Positions 15,622 to 24,568 of a stretch of DNA of 64,000 nucleotides are shown here, piece by piece. Below the pieces are notes generated by a model, which worked only from the letters and a program-made list of their open reading frames with translations, was not told the origin of the DNA and ran no database searches. The DNA is from Paenibacillus yonginensis. GTDB taxonomy: Bacteria; Bacillota; Bacilli; Paenibacillales; Paenibacillaceae. Location: positions 4,534,001-4,598,000 of the forward strand of contig NZ_CP014167.1 of NCBI RefSeq assembly GCF_001685395.1, in the 5' to 3' direction. Position 1 is the stretch's first letter. Each line of letters opens with the position of its first letter. Both the position numbers and the translations under genes were made by a program.

Positions 15622-15668
15622 AAAAAAGACCCCTGCAGACACAAGCAGGCTTGTGCGGCAGAGGCCTT
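15622..15668 (-). terminator. Terminator of the EmrAB-like operon
   Basis: On the minus strand CCTCTGC..CACAAGC, two-base loop, GCTTGTG..GCAGGGG, then TCTTTTTT. Confidence 0.85.
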
Positions 15669-15682
15669 CCGGGTGGAATCAT

Positions 15683-17257
15683 TTATTCGGCCGCTGGAGG
15701 GGCCGGTGCAGGTTTGACTTCCTTCTGGACAACCTTTGGCGGCTTCCATTTGACGCTTCGGCGCAGGAACAGCGAGAAGAATAGTCCGCCGATAGCAATC
15801 CATGTCGCTACGATAAACGCATCATTGATTCCCTCTATGGAGGAATCGCGAACAGCCAGGCTGTATAAGGTCTGGGCAGCCGTTGCTTGTGCGGTTTCCT
15901 GAGGAAGTCCGCCCATAGCGGACAATGCTTGACCCAGCTCATTCAGGTTTTGTACGGCTGAAGGGTTATTTGAAGTCAGCGTATTGCTGAAATTCCCCAT
16001 ATGAACCGTTGAGCGAGTCGTCATAATCGTAACAAGCAGAGCCGTGCCGATGGAGCCGGCGATCTGCCGGACCGTATTGGACATGGCGGTTCCGTGGCTG
16101 CCGAGATGCCTTGGCAGCTGGTTTAAGCCTTCCGTCTGGACGGACATCATCAGCAGGGACATGCCGAAGCTTCGGATCGTATACAGCGTCATAATGGATC
16201 CGTAGCTTGTCTCCGCGGTCAGCTTGCTGAACTCATACGTGGTCACGGCCGTGATCATCAGGCCGATGACAGCCAGCGGTCTTGCGCCGATCCGGTCAAA
16301 GATACGGCCCGAAATCGGCGACATGATGCCCATCAGAATGGCGCCGGGCAGCAGCAGCAGCCCGGACTGCAGCGGCGTAAAGCTCCGGATATTCTGCAGG
16401 TAAAGCGGAAGCAGCAGCATGCCGCCGAACATGACCATGTTGACGGTTGCGCCGACCAGCGTTGAGATCGTAAAAATGTCATATTTGAACACCCGGAATT
16501 CGAGCATTGGTTTCTCCAAGCCGAGTTCTCGAATGACAAACAATAAAATAAACAGTCCGCCTATAATCAGGGACAGCACAACGGTGGTGCTTGTCCAGCC
16601 ATCGCTGCCGGCGGAGCTGAAGCCATACAGCAGCGCACCAAACCCGATTGTGGAGAAGACGGTGCCAAGCGTGTCGAATTTGGGGGAGGACAGCTTGGAT
16701 ACGTTGCGCAGCCAGGCAAAAGCGAGCAGAATATCCAGAGCGGTCAGCGGGATGACCATGATAAACAAGATTCGCCACGTATAGTGCTCCACAATCCAGC
16801 CCGAAAGCGTAGGCCCAATCGCAGGAGCAAACATCATGGCAATGCCCATGGTGCCCATAGCGGCGCCCCTTTTCTCAGGCGGGAATACCGTCAGGAACAC
16901 GTTCATGACAACTGGCATGATGATGCCGGCACCGCTGGCCTGAATGATCCGGCCGATCAGGATGATGCTGAAGGTTGGACTGACAGCGCAGATGATCGAG
17001 CCGATGCCGAACAGCAGCATGGAGCAGATAAACAGCATTCTCGTCCCGAAGGATTCGATCAGGAACGCCGTAATCGGAATCAGCACGCCGTTAACCAGCA
17101 TATAGGCTGTGGACAGCCACTGCACCGTTGTCGCGGAGACATTAAAGTCGGTCATCAGGTGCGGGATCGCCACGTTCAGCAGCGTCTGGTTCAGGATGGA
17201 GATAAAAGCTCCAAGCATCAAAACCGACAGCGTTTTGCCCATTGAGATTTGTGCCAT
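15683..17257 (-). CDS. MFS multidrug exporter, DHA2/EmrB type
   Basis: Proton-driven drug efflux permease of the 14-helix DHA2 family, 524 residues. Seen: helix 1 with LNQTLLNVAIPHLMTDF, WLSTAYMLVNGVLIPITAFL, the motif GAGIIMPVVMNVFLTVFPP in helix 4-5, and AIGPTLSGWIVEHYTWR (motif C region of helix 5). The C-terminus is Pro/Ala rich. AGGGGG lies before the ATG, and the stop of the upstream membrane fusion protein is only 9 bases away, so the two form an EmrAB-like tandem. Substrates cannot be predicted. No local regulator belongs clearly to it; the neighbouring Rrf2 gene is separated by a terminator. Confidence 0.93.
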   Translation of the reverse strand: MAQISMGKTLSVLMLGAFISILNQTLLNVAIPHLMTDFNVSATTVQWLSTAYMLVNGVLIPITAFLIESFGTRMLFICSMLLFGIGSIICAVSPTFSIILIGRIIQASGAGIIMPVVMNVFLTVFPPEKRGAAMGTMGIAMMFAPAIGPTLSGWIVEHYTWRILFIMVIPLTALDILLAFAWLRNVSKLSSPKFDTLGTVFSTIGFGALLYGFSSAGSDGWTSTTVVLSLIIGGLFILLFVIRELGLEKPMLEFRVFKYDIFTISTLVGATVNMVMFGGMLLLPLYLQNIRSFTPLQSGLLLLPGAILMGIMSPISGRIFDRIGARPLAVIGLMITAVTTYEFSKLTAETSYGSIMTLYTIRSFGMSLLMMSVQTEGLNQLPRHLGSHGTAMSNTVRQIAGSIGTALLVTIMTTRSTVHMGNFSNTLTSNNPSAVQNLNELGQALSAMGGLPQETAQATAAQTLYSLAVRDSSIEGINDAFIVATWIAIGGLFFSLFLRRSVKWKPPKVVQKEVKPAPAPPAAE

Positions 17258-17266
17258 AAATGCCCC

Positions 17267-17902
17267 CTAAATGTGCACGCGGACGGAGGCATTCATTCCC
17301 GGAACGATTCCCAGCCCTTTGTATCCCTCAATCGTGATCACGACCGGAATAACCTGAGTGACTTTCGTATAGTTGGCATTGCTGTTGGAGGCCGGGAGCA
17401 GGGAGAAGGTGCCTGCCGTAGCCAAACCAATGGAGTTGATCCGACCGGTCAAGGTCGTCCCCGGAAAAGCGTCTACGTAGACATCGACGGTCTGTCCAAT
17501 TTTGATGTCGCTGATTCGGGTCTCCTCAATATTAGCGTTGATCCAAAGGTTGTTAAAATCATAGGCCCGGCCCAGCACGGTTCCCGCTGACACCAAAGAA
17601 CCTTCCGTCGCTGTGCTTTGCACGATGGTACCGGCCGCAGGCATAGTGACGTCTACTGTCGTTCCCCCGCCGGTTATGGAGCCGATTTTTTGCCCGGCAG
17701 TCAAATCTTTGCCGACCTGGCCCGTCCATTGCTTCAACTGCCCGGCGGCAGGAGACACCAAGTTAACTGCCTGGCCGGTTACCTGGGCATTATTGGTTTT
17801 TACATAACTGGTGGACTGGTTATAGTAATAAATTCCTGCGCCGGCACCAACCAATATAACGATAATGACGATTACATTGATTAATATGGCCTTCGAGCTC
17901 AT
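17267..17902 (-). CDS. HlyD/EmrA-like membrane fusion protein
   Basis: Accessory subunit of the MFS exporter encoded just downstream, 211 residues. It has one N-terminal membrane helix (about 5-27, ILINVIVIIVILVGAGAGIY), then a biotinyl-lipoyl-like half domain (AQVTGQAVNLVSPAAGQLKQ) and a beta-barrel segment (GQTVDVYVDAFPGTTLTGRI) with VVPVVI-type strands near the end. The long coiled-coil hairpin of Gram-negative EmrA is absent, so the protein is short, as usual in Firmicutes, where no outer-membrane partner is needed. AAGGGAG precedes the ATG at a somewhat long distance (13 bases). Confidence 0.88.
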   Translation of the reverse strand: MSSKAILINVIVIIVILVGAGAGIYYYNQSTSYVKTNNAQVTGQAVNLVSPAAGQLKQWTGQVGKDLTAGQKIGSITGGGTTVDVTMPAAGTIVQSTATEGSLVSAGTVLGRAYDFNNLWINANIEETRISDIKIGQTVDVYVDAFPGTTLTGRINSIGLATAGTFSLLPASNSNANYTKVTQVIPVVITIEGYKGLGIVPGMNASVRVHI

Positions 17903-18112
17903 GGCAATGTTTCATCTCCCTTACTGATTTCGGTATTTGTGGTTTGTGGAGAGTTTCTCCGAAAGCAGGGCCGCTTATCCGCTCGAAAGGATACTAATAT
18001 TTATGAGCGGTTTGGACATCAATAATGAAAACAAGAAGGCTCAGCAATCAGCATCCAGACTATGCAGCAGGTTGAAATCAACCAGAAACCTGAAGAATAA
18101 GGAGAGACACTG

Positions 18113-18670
18113 ATGAATGTATATGTAGTGTATGACAGCGACAGCGGCCATACGGAGATGCTGGCCAAAGCCATTGCGCAGGGGGCTCAGGAGGCGGGAG
18201 CCAAGGTGGCTCTGCATCATGTAAATGAGGCTTCCGTACATGATCTTGCGGATCAGGATGCCATTATTTGGGGCTGTCCGGGTCATTTCGGCACGATCAG
18301 CGACGGATTGAAGGAGTGGATAGACAAACTTGGATATCTATGGGCAACCGGCGGACTGGTGGACAAGGTCGGGGCAGTATTCTGCACGACGGCCACCGTG
18401 CATGGCGGCCTTGAGTCCACGCTGCTCAACCTGATTGTGCCCATGCTTCACCAGGGGATGATCATTACAGGGCTGCCGGGCACTATCCGGGAGAATGCGC
18501 TTTACGGTTCTTATTACGGGGTAGGCATTACCTGTCCGGTGGAAGAAACGCCAGAAGGCCCGCCTAGTGAACCAAGCGAGCAGGATTTAAGCCTTGGCCG
18601 CGCGCTCGGCTTGCGAGTAGCCGAGCTGGCCGCAACCTTGCTGCGGGGTAGGGAGCAGGGAGGGAGGTAG
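18113..18670 (+). CDS. Flavodoxin-like, WrbA-type NAD(P)H-quinone oxidoreductase
   Basis: FMN-binding protein, 185 residues. The phosphate-binding loop is [15 protein letters not shown] near residues 7-21; [20 protein letters not shown] (about 51-70) and [18 protein letters not shown] (about 90-107) are typical of the WrbA/NQO family. AAGGAG lies eight bases before ATG. The next gene follows after three bases and is probably co-transcribed. Two-electron quinone reduction is the family activity; the local role may be protection from quinones alongside the nitroreductase and efflux genes, which is inference. A short Pro/Glu-rich insert ([15 protein letters not shown]) near 145-160 is unusual. 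Confidence 0.86.
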   Translation: MNVYVVYDSDSGHTEMLAKAIAQGAQEAGAKVALHHVNEASVHDLADQDAIIWGCPGHFGTISDGLKEWIDKLGYLWATGGLVDKVGAVFCTTATVHGGLESTLLNLIVPMLHQGMIITGLPGTIRENALYGSYYGVGITCPVEETPEGPPSEPSEQDLSLGRALGLRVAELAATLLRGREQGGR

Positions 18671-18673
18671 AAC

Positions 18674-19162
18674 ATGATTTACGGGTTCATCATCCTCGTT
18701 ATATTGGGAATTCTATTTCTAATCATCTTTAATGTACGTAATTCCAGAAGGAATAGCGGAACCTCGGGGGCAGGTGAAGCAAGCGGCGGCATTGCTGGAG
18801 CTGATTCCCCGGCTGCCGGATCCGCCGATTCCCCGGCCGAAGAAGCCGCTTTAGCTCCGGAAGCGGTTGTGCCGGCAGAGCCCGGCTTGAATCCGGACTC
18901 CTTTGATCCGGCTTCACTGGATAACGCTGCAGCTGTAGGCGCAATTGAAGTTGATCATCCGCCGGTGACCTCGGCCGGCGCGGATTTAAAGGCAGCCCGC
19001 CAAGGCAGTCTGGACGCGCAGTATCGTGATGCGTTAAGAAGGTTCGCGGCAGAAGAAGGCGGAGAAGGGCGACAATCGGGGGACGATCCTTTAGTTCAGA
19101 ACATCAAAAGCGCTGACGAAGCTTACCGGGATGCTCTTCGGGCCATGCGCCGCAAAGAGTAG
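18674..19162 (+). CDS. Membrane-anchored Ala/Pro-rich protein, unknown
   Basis: No recognised family. 162 residues: one N-terminal membrane helix (MIYGFIILVILGILFLIIF), a basic patch (NVRNSRRNS), then a long disordered Ala/Gly/Ser/Pro/Glu-rich segment (about 30-105), and a charged C-terminus with two related repeats, DAQYRDALRRFAAEEG and DEAYRDALRAMRRKE. GGGAGG precedes the start. Tightly linked to the flavodoxin-like gene, ending before a strong terminator. The layout suggests a cytoplasm-facing scaffold or regulator; function unknown. Confidence 0.8.
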   Translation: MIYGFIILVILGILFLIIFNVRNSRRNSGTSGAGEASGGIAGADSPAAGSADSPAEEAALAPEAVVPAEPGLNPDSFDPASLDNAAAVGAIEVDHPPVTSAGADLKAARQGSLDAQYRDALRRFAAEEGGEGRQSGDDPLVQNIKSADEAYRDALRAMRRKE

Positions 19163-19215
19163 GGGGATTTATAGGCAAATAAGTTTCTTGTAGCCTGGAA
19201 AAGGTTCAAATGAAC

Positions 19216-19260
19216 AAACCCGCAGAGAATAGAACGTTCTCTGCGGGTTTCTATTTTTTA
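19216..19260. terminator. Bidirectional terminator between convergent genes
   Basis: AAACCCGCAGAGAA and TTCTCTGCGGGTTT form a perfect 14-bp stem with a seven-base loop, followed by CTATTTTTTA. It ends the flavodoxin operon and, from the other side, the SGNH gene. Confidence 0.9.
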
Positions 19261-19283
19261 GATAAGGAAAGGTTGGCAAAACG

Positions 19284-20720
19284 TTATTGAGGCATCGTAA
19301 TCTCCACGCTCCGCATATAATCGGACAGTTCTCCGACCTCCGCCTTTCCCCCGAACAACGCCGGAATGGATTCCAACGGAGCGGCCATCGTGCCTGCGAT
19401 CTGATCGACAGGCGCTGCAAGTTTGACCGTTTGACCATTCACTTGGGCTTCGTCTGATCCCTTGGTGAGTACGGCCGTATCTTCGCCATATTTCAGCGTC
19501 AGAGTTTGGCTGGCCTGATCATAATCGAAGCTTGTACCGAGCAGTTCAGCGAACTTCTTCAAAGGAGCCATCAGCGTATCGCCGGTGGAAGGCGGGATAA
19601 ACCCGAAGCTCCGTTCCTCGCCGTTAATCTTGAGATCCAGCGAGTAGACGGTTCCGTCATCCTTGTTGATCACTACATTTTCCGCCTGACGTTTCAGGTT
19701 GTGGATTTCCTGCTCCAGATTGTCTGCGGTAACCTGATGGGTGCCCTTTGCAATCTCGTCGACAATTAGAGAGTTGATTGCGCCCGAGTGGTGGGACATA
19801 TCTTTGTAATTATCGAGTGTATACGTAATCTCTTTGTCTGTCTGGAATTCATGGATGCTGACATTGTCAAATGAACTGAGCTGCTCGTACATATAACGCT
19901 TCATCTCGAGCTGGTTGGCATAGCGCTGCGGGTTTGTAGTATACCAGACCTGCTGCCGCAAAATGGAGTAAGGCGGATAATAGAAATAAAAGGTCGTCTC
20001 CGGATGCTCCTTGACCAGCTGCAGCACGTTGTCGTTGAAGCTTTGTTTCACCGATTCCAGCGGATCTTCATTATCGCCGTAAGCCGATTCGTTATAGCGG
20101 GCAAACTCCCAGTTCTTGATGACCGGGTCGCGGCCGTATTTCACGCTCCGGTCCCAGTTGTTCAGCTTCTCCAGGGAGGGGTGCGTAGCCGCGCGCGCTT
20201 TGGAGTGCTTCAAGGCTTCGTATGCGCTCGTAATATTGGATTCGTTGAAAATATATTTGTAATCGTTCAGTATGTTGTTGTCATATAAATAATACGGAAA
20301 GTCTCCCTGGTCACTGACATGGTTACCGCGAAACGCAAAATAATCCAGTCCCCACAGCACCTGCTTAACTTGACCTGTGCCAAAAGCAACTTTGGCGGTT
20401 AAGTTCTGCTCTCTTGCCGTAGAGCCTTCAATGGACAGCTTGAGCACCGAGCCGTGAAGCTTCTCCCCTACTTCGGAGGGCAGGAAGTTCTCTGTCATCG
20501 AGCTGCCAAGCACGATCGTATCATAGTGATAATTTCGGGCCAGCCCCGGATTTTGGTAACGCTCCTGCCAGGAATATGTCGGCGTGTAGAAGGTAGCTTT
20601 CCGGTAGAACTGCAGCGGGTCAACAATGACTACAAAAGAGCCTACCAGAAGAGCAAACAGCAGAATAAATCCTAGAAACTGAACTAAAAACAGTTTGTGT
20701 TTCACTTTTTTGTATCTCAC
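19284..20720 (-). CDS. AlgJ/DltD-like SGNH protein for polysaccharide O-acylation
   Basis: Likely the extracytoplasmic partner of the MBOAT acyltransferase encoded upstream, acting on a cell-surface polymer. 478 residues: membrane anchor at about 10-32; SGNH-like block with GSSMTEN near 71-77 carrying the candidate catalytic Ser; and DMSHHSGAIN near 300-310 supplying an Asp/His pair. The C-terminal 110 residues (about 365-478) look like a copper-amine-oxidase N-terminal-type stalk domain (MAPLKKFAELLGTSFDYDQA...ITMP), a fold used for wall binding in Paenibacilli. It is 35 bases downstream of the MBOAT gene. Since that gene is split by an insertion sequence, transcription and function of this gene may be compromised. 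Confidence 0.8.
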   Translation of the reverse strand: MRYKKVKHKLFLVQFLGFILLFALLVGSFVVIVDPLQFYRKATFYTPTYSWQERYQNPGLARNYHYDTIVLGSSMTENFLPSEVGEKLHGSVLKLSIEGSTAREQNLTAKVAFGTGQVKQVLWGLDYFAFRGNHVSDQGDFPYYLYDNNILNDYKYIFNESNITSAYEALKHSKARAATHPSLEKLNNWDRSVKYGRDPVIKNWEFARYNESAYGDNEDPLESVKQSFNDNVLQLVKEHPETTFYFYYPPYSILRQQVWYTTNPQRYANQLEMKRYMYEQLSSFDNVSIHEFQTDKEITYTLDNYKDMSHHSGAINSLIVDEIAKGTHQVTADNLEQEIHNLKRQAENVVINKDDGTVYSLDLKINGEERSFGFIPPSTGDTLMAPLKKFAELLGTSFDYDQASQTLTLKYGEDTAVLTKGSDEAQVNGQTVKLAAPVDQIAGTMAAPLESIPALFGGKAEVGELSDYMRSVEITMPQ

Positions 20721-20755
20721 TTTGTAATCTCCTTACATACCGGTCCGGCCGGATT

Positions 20756-22052
20756 TTAGAAGCTGAAATAAAGGAACTCGCTGATTTTATTGAAATAAAC
20801 GACAGAGAACACGAACAGGGCGGCTGCGAAGGCAGCGCTGAACCAGCCCGGCTTGAAGCGCTCCACCATCTGCATGGAGTTGCGGAACAGCAGCGCGACA
20901 AGAATGAAGACAGCCAGCCACAAAACAGTGGTTTTGTCGAGCGTAGAAAGGCCGATCCCGTTCAGGCCGATCATGCCCTTCAGCACCTTGATGGCGTCAT
21001 CCCAGCTTGTAGCGCGGAAGAATACCCACGCGAAGTTAATAAACTGGAAAGTGATAAACCAGGCTAGCCATTTGGGCATCTGAATGCCGGTCTTCTGCCA
21101 CATCCGGTGGATGAATTGGGCGAAGCCATGCAGAAATCCCCAGAAGACAAAGGTCCAGCCGGCTCCGTGCCACAAGCCGCCGATCAGCATGGTAAGCATC
21201 GAATTAATATGGGTGCGTGCAGTTCCTTTACGGCTGCCGCCAAGCGGAATATAGATGTAATCCCGCAGGAAGCGGCTCAGTGTCATATGCCAGCGGCGCC
21301 AGAAATCCTGGATGCTGACGGACTTATAAGGCGAATTAAAGTTGATAGGCAGCTTGATATTAAACAGCAGCGCGATCCCGATCGCCATATCGGAGTAACC
21401 GCTGAAATCATAGTACAGCTGGACCGTATAAGCCAGCGAAGTTGTCCAGGCCTGGACGAAGTTCAGCTGGGTCATGGTGTCGAAGCCGTTGGCAGCAATC
21501 GGCGAGAAGGAGTCGGCGATGACCACCTTCTTAAATAAGCCGACCGAGAAGAGAAACAAACCTTTGGCCGCGTTGCTGTAATCGAAACGCTTCCCGCGCA
21601 GGCGATCGAACTGGGGCATCATCTCTTTATGATGCAGAATTGGACCCGCAATTAAATGGGGATAGAAGGTCACAAACAAAACATAACTGACAATGTTGTA
21701 TTCTTTGGCCGTACCGCGGTAGGCATCGACCAGATAAGCAATTTGGGTAAAGGTAAAAAAGCTGATCCCGAGCGGTAAAACGATATGCAGAAGCGGCATG
21801 TCCTGATTCAGCAGCGCATTGGCGTTCGTCAGGAAGAAATCCGCATACTTGTAATAGCCCAGCAGCAGGACATTGACGGTAATGGCAATGAACAGCGCTG
21901 TTCTCCGTGGTTTGTCACCGGGCTCCCCCAAATGGCTGATCGTCCGTCCCATCACATAGTTAAAGGCAATGGAACCAAGCAGCAGCGGCAGGTAACGAAC
22001 ATCCCACCAGCAGTAGAAAAACAGGGAGCTGAGCGCGAGCCACAATTTACTT
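20756..22052 (-). pseudogene. MBOAT O-acyltransferase, 3' part cut off by IS
   Basis: Membrane-bound O-acyltransferase of the AlgI/PatB/DltB type, which passes acyl groups across the membrane for polysaccharide modification. This part keeps nearly all of the domain: GISFFTFTQIAYLVDAYRG, QLYYDFSGYSDMAIGIALLF, FWRRWHMTLSRFLRDYIYIP and the catalytic-His motif GGLWHGAGW. It begins inside the first membrane segments (SKLWLALSSLFFYCWWD). The insertion sequence at 22053-23507 separates it from its start. A TTG at 22045 could restart translation but has no good ribosome site and would lose the first helix. The 5' part is at 23508-23603. Joined across the 4-bp duplication the frame is open for 462 codons, normal for the family. 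Confidence 0.9.
22049..22052. repeat. Target-site duplication, left copy
   Basis: ACTT (AAGT on the MBOAT strand), identical to 23508-23511. One copy is removed to restore the MBOAT frame. Confidence 0.85.
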
Positions 22053-22068
22053 GAGTGTTTTGCATAAT
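22053..22068. repeat. IS terminal inverted repeat, left
   Basis: GAGTGTTTTGCATAAT. Matches the right end at 11 of the first 12 positions, then continues with TAAT after a one-base gap. Confidence 0.75.
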
Positions 22069-22185
22069 TCCGTTTCAGAGAAGAAGCGATAGCATATTCA
22101 CTGTCGTTAAGGGGTAATTTTCGAAAATGGTATTATATGGATGAAGAAAAGGGCAGACTTGCAGAATTTTAGAACAGCTCGTTTT

Positions 22186-23379
22186 TTAAGCGGCAGCCCG
22201 TTTTGAATGATGAGAAACGGCGAGCGCAGATGCAAGCAGAACAATGGCATTCAAATACTGGTGAGTTGTGACTTTCTGAATGCCCCGGACATGTGCGGCG
22301 TCTGCCGTCAAATAGGTTTTCAATCGGGAGTTGCAGCGTTCTACGCTGGTTCGTTCATTGTAAAGTTCCTTCCAACGCTTTGTATCCCGATGAGGGATGC
22401 TGTATCGCCGGAGATCATCCTTCGCATTTACTTTGACGACCATTCCATAGTTTGAAGACGAGCAGGCAGCCATGCCAAGCGGACAGTCGACTTTACCCGT
22501 GGCATGCGGGCAGCGAAATTTATGCATATCGCCGTCAACTCCCCAGTATGTCATCGCATAACCCATGGAACAGCACGGTGTTCCGTTCGAGGTCATGCCA
22601 GCAGGCGGTTCCTTCTCCCCCCGAAGATTAAGGGGAATGATGGCTTGTGCCTTGACGTTGCGGGCGGCCTCATAAACTTTCATTTGGTCGTAGCCCGCAT
22701 CGAGTATGAAAAATCGTGTGCTCGTCCTGGACGCTGTTTTCTCGATCAGGCCCGGCGCCATTTCTCCATCATTGACATGCGCCGGCGTTACTTCCAAGGC
22801 GATCGGCAATTCACTTTTCGTATCGACCGCCAGATGAATTTTGTAACCAAACCATGTGATTTTATTGCCGAAGGAATCAATTTTTGCGCCCCAGTTCGCA
22901 TTACCCGTTTGCTCGCTTTTGCGTTTGGGCTGCTTTTTCTCGTAAGCGCGGAGAGCGGCGCTGTCTATGGCGACGTTACTGCCTTCTATGATACCTTCCT
23001 GCTGACAGCGTGTGACCAAATCCTCAAAAAGCCGTTTTGCCAAGTCCTTTCTCGTCAGTTCTGAGAAAACTCGGCTTAATGTGGATATGGAAGGAGCTTC
23101 TCGATCCAGCGGAAGACCACACTGATAACGAAACCGGAGATCCGTATCCAAACGCTTATGCAACCCTGAAAAGGTACTTATTCCTTCAAGCGGCGCAGCC
23201 AAGAGTGCTCGTAGAATACCTTGTCTGCAGTATCCCTCAGCGCCTCGGGGTGAACGGCTTCTCAGTTCCTTGGCATACGGTCTCAGATCGAGAGAGCTGA
23301 AGAAGATCGGCAATCTCTCCTTGGGTTGAATTTTTAAAAGTTCTTCGAAGGAAAACAGACATTCTTGGAGAATATACAA
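22186..23379 (-). CDS. DDE transposase of the insertion sequence
   Basis: Catalyses excision and insertion of the element. 397 residues from the TTG at 23379, which has GGAGG seven bases before it; an ATG at 23394 adds five residues but lacks a ribosome site. N-terminal IS4/IS5-like domain (LDLRPYAKELRSRSPRGAEG), then the RNase H-like catalytic core: first Asp in NVAIDSAALRAYE, second Asp in RFFILDAGYDQMKVYE, and the Glu in NERTSVERCNSRLK. A Cys/His-containing insert (RCPHATGKVDCPLGMAAC) lies before the Glu. The frame is intact, so the element may still be active. Confidence 0.92.
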   Translation of the reverse strand: MYILQECLFSFEELLKIQPKERLPIFFSSLDLRPYAKELRSRSPRGAEGYCRQGILRALLAAPLEGISTFSGLHKRLDTDLRFRYQCGLPLDREAPSISTLSRVFSELTRKDLAKRLFEDLVTRCQQEGIIEGSNVAIDSAALRAYEKKQPKRKSEQTGNANWGAKIDSFGNKITWFGYKIHLAVDTKSELPIALEVTPAHVNDGEMAPGLIEKTASRTSTRFFILDAGYDQMKVYEAARNVKAQAIIPLNLRGEKEPPAGMTSNGTPCCSMGYAMTYWGVDGDMHKFRCPHATGKVDCPLGMAACSSSNYGMVVKVNAKDDLRRYSIPHRDTKRWKELYNERTSVERCNSRLKTYLTADAAHVRGIQKVTTHQYLNAIVLLASALAVSHHSKRAAA

Positions 23380-23490
23380 AGTGACTTCCTCCATCCTTGA
23401 GGTTTTTGGGTTTGGTCACTTGAAAACTTCTCCAAGTTGGGGTGAAGTCCCTTTTTTATGTCCGAAAATCCTTACGGCTCAAGGCCTCAG

Positions 23491-23507
23491 ATTACTGCAA
23501 AACGCTC
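23491..23507. repeat. IS terminal inverted repeat, right
   Basis: Read inward on the minus strand it is GAGCGTTTTGCAGTAAT, the partner of the left end. Confidence 0.75.
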
Positions 23508-23511
23508 ACTT
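23508..23511. repeat. Target-site duplication, right copy
   Basis: ACTT, the second copy of 22049-22052. Confidence 0.85.
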
Positions 23512-23603
23512 AAGAAAATAAGTCTGAACCTGTTAAGCACAAAATACACGATTACCGTAACTGGCATAAAAACAAAAATAAATTCGTACGAGTTGAAAAG
23601 CAC
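23508..23603 (-). pseudogene. MBOAT O-acyltransferase, 5' part upstream of IS
   Basis: GTG start with GGGG seven bases before it, then 32 codons: VLFNSYEFIFVFMPVTVIVY and FVLNRFRLIFLS, the classic N-terminus of AlgI-type acyltransferases. The frame runs six codons into the insertion sequence (ERFAVI) and stops, so only a 38-residue peptide can be made. The first base inside the element follows directly on the AAGT duplication. The 180 bases upstream (23604-23783) are AT-rich and probably hold the promoter of this operon, but I could not define one. Confidence 0.9.
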
Positions 23604-23783
23604 AATCAAACCCCGCTTTCTGAGTTCTGTTCCTGAATCGACCCAAAGCAACCTTAATTATTGAGGAGAAACCTGAAGAAAATCGATATAAGAGCCGAAT
23701 AATGGTTTACAAAATTATAAAGATTTTCTTAAAATAGACTCTTGTAAATTCTAGCGTAAACAGTGGACATCTTCAATCCATAT

Positions 23784-23810
23784 AAAAAACCGCCTTACAT
23801 AGAAGGCGGC
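23784..23810 (-). terminator. Terminator of lrgAB
   Basis: On the minus strand CCGCCTT, six-base loop, AAGGCGG followed by TTTTTTATA, 75 bases past the lrgB stop. Confidence 0.9.
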
Positions 23811-23884
23811 CAAACAACAAACAACGCGGAAAAAGAGATTATGAAAAATAGATCAGGATAACTGTAATCAGGCATTCATCCGCC

Positions 23885-24568
23885 TTAATGAAGGACAAGC
23901 AGGATGAAAATCGGAGCGATACATAAGGTGATCAATCCGGATAAAATCATCGAGATGCTGGAGATCGTACCGGTAAATGAACTGAGTTCGAAAGCTTTGG
24001 AGGTGCCTGTTCCGTGGGCGCTGGTGCCCAGCAGCACTCCCCTCGCCACTTCGCTGTCGATCCTGAACAGCTTAACGATCACTGGGCCGATCATCGTACC
24101 GAGAATACCGGTTATAATGACAAAGACAGCTGTAATGTTAGGAACGCCGCCGATAACCTGGGAGACATTCATCGCTATAGGTGTAGTGACAGAACGCGGC
24201 ACGAGGCTGTTAATCAGCGAGGTGTCCAAATGCATCCATTTCGCAAGAAAAGCCGATGAGATAATAGCGGCAATGGAGCCGCTCAAAACGCTGACCACAA
24301 TCTCGACAGCATGTTTCTTAAGCACATGGAAATATTTATACAAAGGGATCGCAAAAGCAATTGTAGCCGGCTGGAGAAGATCCGTCAGCAGCTTGCCGCC
24401 CTGATTGTAGGTTGGATATGGAATTTTGGACAAAAGCAGGACACCTACAAGAATGATAGGAGTGACCAGCAGCGGGGAGAAATAAACCCGCGGTTTGCTT
24501 TTGTATACTTTTTTACATACCCAATAAACAGCGAGGGTAAACAGCAAACAAATTAATCCTAGAATCAT
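23885..24568 (-). CDS. lrgB: LrgB/CidB antiholin-like membrane protein
   Basis: Integral membrane protein of the LrgB/CidB family, linked to murein hydrolase control, cell lysis and, in some species, pyruvate uptake. 227 residues with about six hydrophobic helices. Family motifs: IPYPTYNQGGKLLTDLLQPA, ATIAFAIPLYKYFHVLKKH, LVPRSVTTPIAMNVSQVIGG and GVLLGTSAHGTGTSKAFEL. The start overlaps the stop of the upstream lrgA gene by 4 bases (ATGA), indicating coupling. The Lrg versus Cid name cannot be settled from sequence; the adjacent LysR gene favours the cid-type arrangement. Confidence 0.92.
   Translation of the reverse strand: MILGLICLLFTLAVYWVCKKVYKSKPRVYFSPLLVTPIILVGVLLLSKIPYPTYNQGGKLLTDLLQPATIAFAIPLYKYFHVLKKHAVEIVVSVLSGSIAAIISSAFLAKWMHLDTSLINSLVPRSVTTPIAMNVSQVIGGVPNITAVFVIITGILGTMIGPVIVKLFRIDSEVARGVLLGTSAHGTGTSKAFELSSFTGTISSISMILSGLITLCIAPIFILLVLH

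Larger units (their letters stand above)
22053..23507 (-). mobile_element. Insertion sequence, 1455 bp, in MBOAT gene
   Basis: Bounds are set by the interrupted gene: a 4-bp duplication ACTT on both sides and related ends GAGTGTTTTGCATAAT (left, read inward) and GAGCGTTTTGCAGTAAT (right, read inward). It carries one DDE transposase gene on the minus strand, the same strand as the disrupted gene. Non-coding margins are about 130 bases on each side. The transposase type (IS4/IS5 superfamily, possibly the IS1182 group) is tentative. Perfect duplications and an otherwise intact host frame point to a recent insertion. Confidence 0.9.

Noticed and set aside
22100..22130. GTTAAGGGGTAATTTTCG as possible IS end
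   Set aside because: It partly resembles CGTAAGGATTTTCG near 23470, but the true ends are fixed further out by the target duplication and the restored MBOAT frame.
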